A DNA stretch of 5,489 nucleotides from Bacteroidota bacterium. Lineage in GTDB: Bacteria > Bacteroidota > Bacteroidia > Chitinophagales > Chitinophagaceae. The position numbers and the translations under genes are program-made. Location of the stretch: assembly GCA_028875955.1 (NCBI GenBank), contig JAGWTX010000188.1:1-5489 (forward strand). The letters are read 5' to 3'. Shown here one piece after another: positions 1 through 5,489 of the stretch (the first letter of the stretch is position 1; each line of letters opens with the position of its first letter). The notes under the pieces were generated by a model that did not search any database, was not told the DNA's origin, and saw only the letters and a list, made by a program, of their open reading frames with translations.

Positions 1-1
1 T

Positions 2-2074
2 AGTGGTGGATCGGATAAAACCAAATACTATTTATCCGGTTCCTATTTCTACAACCAGGGTATCATACCCAATACAGATTTCCAACGCTTCAGTTTCCGG
101 AGCAATATCGACCAGGTATTGAATAAATGGGCCAGTTTCAACCTGGGTCTGAATTATATCAACAGCAGTTCAAATGAAAAACCCGATGGGAACTCGTTCT
201 TCTCTCCCATGAACTCAGTTACCATTATCGGTAATTTCCACAATATCTGGCAAAGGGATGCCCTGGGCAATATCCAGGCAGTAGGTGAAAGAGGCCGTAC
301 CAATCCGGTTTCCGTAATCGAAGACATCAAACAAAAACAGATCACCAACCGGGTCATTGCAAACATGGGTCTGAAATTAAGACCGATAGATCACCTGACC
401 ATTGATTACACCATGGGTATTGACAACTATTCGCAAAACGGAACCACGTATATTCCGCCATTTGCCTATAATGTGAATACCGCATTTTATGGTGGTGGTT
501 CGACACTGGATCCTACCCAGAACGGTTATTCCAGCGCGGCCAACAATAGCTTTTTCGCTATCAACCACGACCTGAATGCAACCTATAACATCAACATCAA
601 CAGCAAAATCAATTCTGTAACACAGGTAGGTTTCTCTCAGCAATATGAGAAAAACAATTATGCTTTGTTACAGGGTCGCGGACTGGCTCCTTTTGTGCAA
701 ACCGTGAACGGTGCCAGTACGATCCTTCCGGGTGTGGACGACAGAAGTGAAATTTCCGTTTCTGGCGGATATGTACAGCAGAACTTCAAATACCGCAACC
801 AATTCTTTGTTACCGGTGCGGTAAGGGTGGATGGATCTTCCGTTTTCGGTAAAGACCAGCGTAACCAGACCTATTACAAAGCCAGCGGTAGCTATGTGGT
901 ATCCGGAACAGATTTCTGGAGCAAGATGGGTGTATCCAAGTGGTGGGACCTGTTAAAAGTAAGGATGGCGTATGGTGAAAGCGGAAACCTGACCGGTATC
1001 GGTGCCTATTCCCGTTTCAATACCTATAGTTCTTCTTCTTACCTGGGCAGAACCAGCCTGAATTCCAGCGGAACACTGGCAAATGAAAATGTAAAACCTG
1101 AAAGACAACAGGAAACCGAATTTGGTCTGGATCTTTCTTTCCTGAACAGCCGTATCGGTTTAACCCTGAACGTGTACAACAAGAAAGTAAAAGATCTGCT
1201 GATCAACCGATTTATTGCGCCTAGTTCCGGTTTCTCCAGTTTACTGGACAACTATGGTTCACTTGAAAACAAAGGTTATGAAGTTGTGCTGACAGGTAGC
1301 CCGGTATCCAAAAAAGATATCCAGTGGGATATCACCGGTATCTTTAACCACAACAGAAACAAAGCGGTTAGTATCGGACAGGCATTGACCTTACTAAGCA
1401 CGAACCAGGGAGCTCCGGTTGCCATCATTGAAGGACAACCCATTGGTGTTTTCTATGGCACTTTCTTTGCTTTGGATGCTTCCGGAAAATACCTGACCAA
1501 TGCAAGCGGTATACCCCAGATCGAAAAAGGTGTACAGAACAGCACATTGACCTATACACCCGGCCGTTCTTCCGGTCTGCCCAGTGGCAGCACCCTGCGT
1601 AAGGTAATCGGTGATCCCAATCCTGATTACACTGCCAGCCTGGTGAATGAGTTCAGGTATAAAAAATTTAGTCTGCGTGTGCAGATAGATGCCGTAAGAG
1701 GTGGAAATGTATTCAATGCAGATTTCAGAACCAGACAGGGTGTGGGTAATGGTACCGTAGCCATGCAGGAAGACCTGGGTCAGATCCCCCGTGGTTATAT
1801 AGCAGGTATCTATGCCATTGAACAATGGCGTATCAGTGATGGTTCCTATACCAAACTGCGTGAATTGTCTTTAACCTATCATGTTGGGAAGATCAAAGGA
1901 TTTTCTGAACTGAATGTAAGCCTGAGTGGTCGTAACCTGATCAGTTGGGATAATTACAACGGATATGATCCCGAGGTGAACGCAGGTGGACAAAGTACCA
2001 TTCTTCGCGGAATTGATTTTGGTGCGATACCGATTCCTAAAACTTTCAGCGTTGGTATCCAGGCTAAATTTTAA
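2..2074 (+). CDS. SusC/RagA-family TonB-linked outer-membrane transporter, C-terminal part (5' end outside window)
   Basis: This is the 690-residue C-terminal part of a SusC-type TonB-dependent transporter, which imports oligosaccharides, peptides or other large nutrients across the outer membrane using TonB energy. The frame is open from base 2, so the real start lies upstream; the TTG at 119 falls inside conserved sequence and is not a start. Visible residues 1-37 carry the family's barrel-entry pattern (GGSDKTKYY, then a G-I-x-x-NTDFQR block). Later landmarks are YRNQFFVTGAVRVDGSS near 264, KPERQQETEFGLD near 365, GDPNPDYTASLVNEFRYKKF near 537, and SGRNLISWDNYNGYDPEVN near 642. The protein ends in KTFSVGIQAKF, an aromatic-terminated last strand as expected for a barrel inserted by the BAM machinery. 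Family members are usually about 1000 residues, so the signal peptide, carboxypeptidase-regulatory-like domain and plug are missing here only because of the window edge. A susD partner follows after 20 bp. The substrate cannot be determined. Confidence 0.97.
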   Translation, partial: SGGSDKTKYYLSGSYFYNQGIIPNTDFQRFSFRSNIDQVLNKWASFNLGLNYINSSSNEKPDGNSFFSPMNSVTIIGNFHNIWQRDALGNIQAVGERGRTNPVSVIEDIKQKQITNRVIANMGLKLRPIDHLTIDYTMGIDNYSQNGTTYIPPFAYNVNTAFYGGGSTLDPTQNGYSSAANNSFFAINHDLNATYNININSKINSVTQVGFSQQYEKNNYALLQGRGLAPFVQTVNGASTILPGVDDRSEISVSGGYVQQNFKYRNQFFVTGAVRVDGSSVFGKDQRNQTYYKASGSYVVSGTDFWSKMGVSKWWDLLKVRMAYGESGNLTGIGAYSRFNTYSSSSYLGRTSLNSSGTLANENVKPERQQETEFGLDLSFLNSRIGLTLNVYNKKVKDLLINRFIAPSSGFSSLLDNYGSLENKGYEVVLTGSPVSKKDIQWDITGIFNHNRNKAVSIGQALTLLSTNQGAPVAIIEGQPIGVFYGTFFALDASGKYLTNASGIPQIEKGVQNSTLTYTPGRSSGLPSGSTLRKVIGDPNPDYTASLVNEFRYKKFSLRVQIDAVRGGNVFNADFRTRQGVGNGTVAMQEDLGQIPRGYIAGIYAIEQWRISDGSYTKLRELSLTYHVGKIKGFSELNVSLSGRNLISWDNYNGYDPEVNAGGQSTILRGIDFGAIPIPKTFSVGIQAKF

Positions 2075-2094
2075 TTCATTTATAAACTGATTAT

Positions 2095-3390
2095 ATGAAA
2101 AAGATTATTCAATCATTGATTTATACGGGTCTGGCAGCGGTGCTGATCAATTCCACCGGTTGCAAAAAAGATTATACCAACCCAACTGCCGCAACATCCG
2201 ACCAGGTGTTTAGTTCTGCCAAAGGTCTTGCCGGTGTTGCAGTAGGATTACAACGTACTTATGCATCCAATGTGGCCTATGGCATGTCTGATGCAACAGG
2301 CTTGACCACAGGTGAGACCATGTTGCTGAATGCAGGTAACACATCAGAGTTCCAATTCTCTACCGGAGGAACCGCAGTAGACGGAACCAACGGATTGCTG
2401 GGCAACCTTTGGAGCAGCAGCAACAAAGTTATTTTTGATGCGAACAATGTGATCAATGCGGCTTCCCAGTTAACGGACAAAGGTTATGCAAGCGGGCTGA
2501 TTGGTTATGCAAGCATCTACAAGGCTTTGTCATTGGGATGCCTGTCTTCCCTTTGGGAAAAAGTTCCTGATACAGTGGGTACGGCAACAGCGGCGTTTTC
2601 AGACAGAATGACCGGATTTGCCAGAGCGATCGCAACCATTGACAAAGCACTCAGTGCCATCAGTGCGAATCCGATCAGCGCCTCTTTCCTGACAGACGTA
2701 CCTGCCGGGGTGGATATTCAGAATACCCTGTATGCTTTGAAAGCGAGATATGCTTTGTTCTCAGGCAGCTATGCAGCCGCGCTGGCAGCAGCCAATGCAG
2801 TTGACCTGACCAAAAAATCTGTCATGAATTTCGAAGCTGCGAATGCCAACCCCATCTACAGTTCCGTAACCTCTACCAACAACGTGTACCAGCCGGTGGA
2901 TTCCACCCTGGGTTTGCCAGCAGCACTGGCGCCGGATCTGGCTGACAAAAGAATTGCATTCTATACTCAGATCAACCCTACCATCAACCCACGTTTCCGG
3001 TTGAATGGTTTCTGGATCAGTGCGACAACTGCCATTCCGCTGTATTTCCCCGGTGAGATTACCCTGATCAAAGCAGAATGTTATGCCCGTCAGGCAACCC
3101 CTGATCTGGTAAACGGAACTGCAGAACTCAATAAGGTAGTTACCAAGAAAGCGGCAAACGACGCGTTGGGAATCGGCGCTGATCTGCCAGCTGTTACACC
3201 CGCTTCTGCAGCACAATTACTCGACCAGATCTACCGCAACCGTTGCATAGAATTATACCTGTCCGGTATGAAACTGGAAGATATGCGCAGATTCGGCAGA
3301 CCCCTGACTGAACGGAAAAGAAACCTGTTCCCTTATCCATTCCGGGAAAGGGACAGTAATCCGAATACGCCCGCAGATCCCAGTTTTTAA
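2095..3390 (+). CDS. SusD/RagB-family outer-membrane nutrient-binding lipoprotein
   Basis: This is the surface lipoprotein partner of the SusC protein just upstream; SusD proteins cap the SusC barrel and help capture substrate. The N-terminus is a lipoprotein signal peptide: Lys2-Lys3, a hydrophobic stretch at about 8-18, then STGC with the lipidated Cys at 23. The following KKDY resembles, but does not strictly match, the Lys-plus-acidic surface-export signal described in some Bacteroidota. Helical, TPR-like segments follow, for example YALKARYALFSGSYAAAL from about 213 and ITLIKAECYARQA from 322. The C-terminal hallmark is clear: LDQIYRNRCIELYLSGMKLED from 376, then the ERKRNLFPYPFRER block and NPNTPADPSF ending at 431. 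At 431 residues it is shorter than classical SusD proteins (roughly 500-550), but both ends are intact, so it looks like a compact subtype and not a broken gene. ATG 2095 fits the signal peptide; no Shine-Dalgarno motif is visible, as is normal in this phylum. It is co-transcribed with the transporter (20-bp gap) and followed by a terminator. Confidence 0.96.
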   Translation: MKKIIQSLIYTGLAAVLINSTGCKKDYTNPTAATSDQVFSSAKGLAGVAVGLQRTYASNVAYGMSDATGLTTGETMLLNAGNTSEFQFSTGGTAVDGTNGLLGNLWSSSNKVIFDANNVINAASQLTDKGYASGLIGYASIYKALSLGCLSSLWEKVPDTVGTATAAFSDRMTGFARAIATIDKALSAISANPISASFLTDVPAGVDIQNTLYALKARYALFSGSYAAALAAANAVDLTKKSVMNFEAANANPIYSSVTSTNNVYQPVDSTLGLPAALAPDLADKRIAFYTQINPTINPRFRLNGFWISATTAIPLYFPGEITLIKAECYARQATPDLVNGTAELNKVVTKKAANDALGIGADLPAVTPASAAQLLDQIYRNRCIELYLSGMKLEDMRRFGRPLTERKRNLFPYPFRERDSNPNTPADPSF

Positions 3391-3399
3391 TTGACCTAT

Positions 3400-3449
3400 G
3401 TTACTAAGAAAAAAACCCGCTGATACTGGCGGGTTTTTTCTTTGGTAAC
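3400..3449 (+). terminator. Intrinsic terminator closing the SusC/SusD operon, probably bidirectional
   Basis: Arms at 3400-3420 and 3429-3449 are 21 nt each and enclose an 8-nt loop (TGATACTG). Aligned without gaps they pair with one A/C mismatch and two G-U wobbles. The stem top is a GC block (ACCCGC / GCGGGT). The left arm carries a run of seven A and the right arm a run of six T, so the transcript from either strand has a U-rich tract after the GC-rich stem, the layout of a bidirectional terminator. It begins 9 nt after the susD stop. On the + strand it should end the SusC/SusD message. No minus-strand gene is visible nearby, so activity in the other direction is only a structural possibility. 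Confidence 0.88.
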
Positions 3450-3471
3450 TTCGCCGGGAATTCTAAAATTG
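3441..3471 (+). promoter_or_regulatory. Putative Bacteroidota-type promoter for the acetyltransferase gene
   Basis: TTTG at 3441-3444, a 19-nt spacer, and TAAAATTG at 3464-3471 match the known Bacteroidota primary-sigma pattern (TTTG/TTG at -33 and TAnnTTTG at -7), with one mismatch in the six defined -7 positions. The predicted transcription start is a few bases past 3471, giving a leader of about 45 nt before ATG 3524. The -33 element lies inside the right arm of the terminator at 3400-3449. The motif is short and the call rests on position and spacing only. Confidence 0.42.
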
Positions 3472-3523
3472 TAAATAGCCGAATATTTCCGGGCCGGGCA
3501 TATCGGTATAAAAATGAGAACAG

Positions 3524-4057
3524 ATGGACCCCGAATCTTCACAATGCAAAATCCGGATGGCAACGGAAAAGGACATCCCCCTGTTGGATGTATTGGTCAA
3601 TAGTGCCTACCGGGGTAACTCTTCCAGAAAAGGATGGACAACCGAAGCCGATTTACTGGATGGGATCAGAACTGATCCGGAAACCTTACGGAATATGATC
3701 CAGGAAACCTCTTCGGTTATATTCCTGCACATCGGCAACCAGGACCGGATCCAGGGATGTGTCTATCTCAAAAAAAAAGGTTCCCAGCTCTATCTGGGCA
3801 TGCTGACGGTTTCTCCCCTTCTTCAAAACAAAGGGATCGGAAAGCAGTTGTTAGACTCAGCAGAAAAACACGCCAAGCAAACAGGTTGCCGGTCAATTGT
3901 CATGACAGTGATTTCGGTCCGGACAGAACTGATCAACTGGTATCAGCGCAGGGGATATTTCCCCAATGGAAAAACCATGCCCTTTTTTACGGATACAAAA
4001 TTCGGCATACCCAAACAACCCCTTGAATTCATTGAAATGGAAAAACAGTTGATTTGA
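3524..4057 (+). CDS. GNAT-family N-acetyltransferase
   Basis: This is a 177-residue cytoplasmic enzyme of the GCN5-related N-acetyltransferase fold, which transfers acetyl from acetyl-CoA to an amine; its acceptor is unknown. The first strand is KIRMATEKDIPLL (residues 9-21), the common IRxAxxxDIPxL opening of the family. The acetyl-CoA site is plain: strand LGMLTVSP (91-98) followed by the pyrophosphate-binding loop QNKGIGK (101-107; family pattern Q/R-x-x-G-x-G/A) and helix LLDSAEKHAKQTG. WYQRRGYF (139-146) is the usual late GNAT motif. A YRGNSSRKGWTTEADLLDG block (29-47) lies in the acceptor-side helical region and looks like a subfamily signature. ATG 3524 is preferred to the ATG at 3557 because the later start would remove the I10-R11 strand; an in-frame TGA at 3515 blocks extension upstream. 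The gene lies after the terminator, so it is probably transcribed separately from the susCD pair. No functional link to neighbours is evident. Confidence 0.92.
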   Translation: MDPESSQCKIRMATEKDIPLLDVLVNSAYRGNSSRKGWTTEADLLDGIRTDPETLRNMIQETSSVIFLHIGNQDRIQGCVYLKKKGSQLYLGMLTVSPLLQNKGIGKQLLDSAEKHAKQTGCRSIVMTVISVRTELINWYQRRGYFPNGKTMPFFTDTKFGIPKQPLEFIEMEKQLI

Positions 4058-4194
4058 GACAGCAGATCCGGTAACCCCTGTTAAAATTGACCCTTCCCCA
4101 CCCCATTTGTGTTTCATTACGTATTGATTAATTATCTTCAGACTGATATCAAAGCGTTGAAGATCCTTTACACGTGCAATGACATTGGCTATCT
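4058..4194. other. Intergenic region between the acetyltransferase and the Omp85-like gene
   Basis: These 137 bp hold no credible gene and no convincing terminator: there is no GC-rich hairpin followed by a T run, so read-through from the acetyltransferase gene into the next gene is possible. A perfect 7-bp inverted repeat (ATCTTCA 4134-4140 and TGAAGAT 4158-4164, 17-nt loop) is present but could be chance. TTTG at 4106-4109 with TATCTTCA at 4133-4140 is a weak promoter candidate: the spacer is long (23 nt) and only four of the six defined -7 bases match. Confidence 0.4.
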
Positions 4195-5489
4195 ATGTAT
4201 AAATGGGTGATTTTTGTGTTGGTGATTTTTTTGCGTTCACCTGAATTGCAAGGCCAGGAGAAAACCTCCGCTGATACCGTATTTTTTTTAGCGAAAAAGA
4301 AGGGTTTACTGGGAAAGATCGGCAAGAGCTTATCTGTCAATTACCCTGATATATTGTTACCTGAGGAAGGTGCTGTAAAAAACGAAGCCGTATTCAACCC
4401 CTTTCGGGGAAAGATCATCAGAAAGATCTTACTGGAACAAGCCGGTTTTAATAAATCCGTCAATGATACCAGTCTTGAAATCAGAAACCTGTTTAATGAC
4501 ATCGGTAATAAACTTCACCCAGGGACAAAAGAGAAAGTCATAAAAAGAAACCTGTTTTTTTCACCGGGAGATTCCTTATACCCCTATCTCCTGGCGGATA
4601 ATGAACGTTTTTTGCGGGAGTTGAGCTATTTACAGGATGCCCAGATCCTGGCCAGGGAAATACCCGGTGAAACCGATTCGGTAGATGTCATCATTATTAC
4701 CAAGGATGTGTTTCCGCTGGGTGGCAGCCTGGAAGAAGGCTCTGAAAAATCAGCCAGTTTTGAAGTGAATGATGATAACCTGCTGGGAAGCGGAAACAAA
4801 ATCAGGGTCAGGAACCTGATTGACGCATCCAGAACCCCCAGTTATGGTTTGGGTTTTGAATTCCTCAAAAGGAATATTGCCGGAAGTTTTATCAATCTCA
4901 CAATGGGTTACCGGAATGAATCACCCGCTTTTAACAGCCTGCGGCGGGAAGAAAACAACCTGTACCTGCTGGGAGACCTGCCCCTGGTGAGCCCCTATCA
5001 TGCCTGGACAGGCGGTTTTGAGATCGCGCGTCATTTTACACGGAATGGCTATTTGAGTGATTCTTTATATCAGTCAGATTTTAAATACAGTTACCGGATC
5101 TTTGATGGTTGGGTGGGTTATAATATCGGCGCCAGAAAACAACTGACCCAGAATTTCAAATCGAGGTTAAAAAGGGTCATCGCCCTACGCGGAATTCACC
5201 GGAGTTTCCTGGCAATACCTACGATGTATCAAACAAAATATGACAGCCGTTATTCCAATCTGGTATCCGTTCTGGGATCACTGACACTTTTTGAACAGGA
5301 TTATTACCATACCAATTTCCTGTACGGGTTTGGCCGGAATGAAGACGTTCCGGAAGGATTTAGTATTTCGTTTGTAGGCGGGTGGACCAACCGGAATGAT
5401 ATTTCAAGACCCTATGCGGGTTTTGAATATAACCGAAACTATTTCTCACAAAGAAAAAACTATATCAACTATACGCTAAGGCTGGGTAC
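4195..5489 (+). CDS. Omp85-like outer-membrane protein with one POTRA-like region (3' end outside window)
   Basis: The frame is open from ATG 4195 to the window edge, giving 431 residues with no stop; the rest of the gene is missing. An in-frame TGA at 4180 lies just upstream and ATG 4195 is the first ATG, placed directly before a signal peptide: Met-Tyr-Lys, hydrophobic WVIFVLVIFL, probable cleavage near LQGQ (residues 18-21). Residues about 67-175 look like a POTRA domain: FNPFRGKIIRKILLEQ (strand), a helical stretch, GNKLHPGTKEKVIKRNLFFSPGD, the NERFLRELSYLQDAQI helix-strand and DSVDVIIITKDVFPL (final strand). NDDNLLGSGNKIRVRN (192-207) resembles the first barrel strand of BamA/TamA relatives, and the rest alternates polar and aromatic residues like outer-membrane strands. 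Omp85 proteins insert or move proteins or lipids across the outer membrane. One POTRA argues against this being the main BamA, which has several. No patatin domain precedes it. The assignment is by pattern recognition, and the precise role is unknown. Confidence 0.75.
   Translation, partial: MYKWVIFVLVIFLRSPELQGQEKTSADTVFFLAKKKGLLGKIGKSLSVNYPDILLPEEGAVKNEAVFNPFRGKIIRKILLEQAGFNKSVNDTSLEIRNLFNDIGNKLHPGTKEKVIKRNLFFSPGDSLYPYLLADNERFLRELSYLQDAQILAREIPGETDSVDVIIITKDVFPLGGSLEEGSEKSASFEVNDDNLLGSGNKIRVRNLIDASRTPSYGLGFEFLKRNIAGSFINLTMGYRNESPAFNSLRREENNLYLLGDLPLVSPYHAWTGGFEIARHFTRNGYLSDSLYQSDFKYSYRIFDGWVGYNIGARKQLTQNFKSRLKRVIALRGIHRSFLAIPTMYQTKYDSRYSNLVSVLGSLTLFEQDYYHTNFLYGFGRNEDVPEGFSISFVGGWTNRNDISRPYAGFEYNRNYFSQRKNYINYTLRLG

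Noticed and set aside
1394..1825. 143-codon open frame on the minus strand inside the SusC gene
   Set aside because: It lies fully opposite strongly conserved SusC coding sequence, and its translation shows no recognisable domain or plausible signal.
119..2074. TTG at 119 as the start of the SusC-like protein
   Set aside because: The frame is open from base 2 and the 39 codons before the TTG encode conserved SusC barrel sequence, so the start is upstream of the window.
2482..2514. 12-bp direct repeat GGTTATGCAAGC at 2482-2493 and 2503-2514
   Set aside because: It is in frame and encodes GYAS twice, seven residues apart, within a helical part of SusD. Two copies only, so it is best explained as coding coincidence or a small local duplication, not a functional repeat.
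2761..3216. 151-codon open frame on the minus strand inside the SusD gene
   Set aside because: It is antisense to a confident SusD gene; the translation is Cys- and Gly-rich with no family resemblance, as expected for an antisense shadow.
3757..4026. 89-codon + strand frame within the acetyltransferase gene
   Set aside because: It overlaps the acetyl-CoA-binding core of the GNAT gene in another frame and has no recognisable features.
4134..4164. 7-bp inverted repeat before the Omp85-like gene as an operator or terminator
   Set aside because: The stem is short and AT-rich with a 17-nt loop and no T run; a repeat of this size is expected by chance in a region this long, so it is only mentioned in the intergenic entry.
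4149..4340. 63-codon minus-strand frame across the start of the Omp85-like gene
   Set aside because: It overlaps the signal peptide and N-terminal coding region of a better supported gene; its translation is not protein-like in any recognisable way.

Overview
The window looks like chromosomal DNA from a member of the Bacteroidota, most likely a Chitinophagaceae-type genus. This rests on a SusC/SusD outer-membrane pair, a lipoprotein with a Cys-Lys-Lys-Asp start, starts without Shine-Dalgarno motifs, and a -33/-7 promoter match of the Bacteroidota type. The lineage below phylum is inference. All four genes lie on the + strand, and base composition looks even throughout, with no sign of recent transfer, mobile elements, RNA genes or CRISPR.

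Layout: (1) 2-2074 is the C-terminal 690 residues of a SusC/RagA TonB-dependent transporter; its signal peptide, N-terminal domain and plug lie upstream of the window. (2) After 20 bp, 2095-3390 encodes a complete but short (431 aa) SusD/RagB surface lipoprotein. The two should form one uptake complex: SusC is the barrel and SusD the substrate-binding lid. A strong hairpin terminator at 3400-3449 begins 9 nt after the susD stop and closes this operon, so no glycoside hydrolase or other enzyme follows it in the transcript. The substrate cannot be read from the window. (3) 3524-4057 encodes a GNAT-family N-acetyltransferase, probably with its own promoter, whose -33 element sits in the distal arm of the terminator. 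(4) After a 137-bp gap, a fourth gene starts at 4195 and runs off the right edge. It has a signal peptide, one POTRA-like region and the start of an Omp85-like beta-barrel. It is an uncharacterised outer-membrane protein of the BamA/TamA superfamily type and is easily missed because it has no stop codon in the window.

I found no clearly new biological system. The points most worth a second look are the truncated Omp85-like protein, the apparently enzyme-free SusC/SusD operon with its compact SusD, and the overlap of terminator and promoter between the operon and the acetyltransferase gene.
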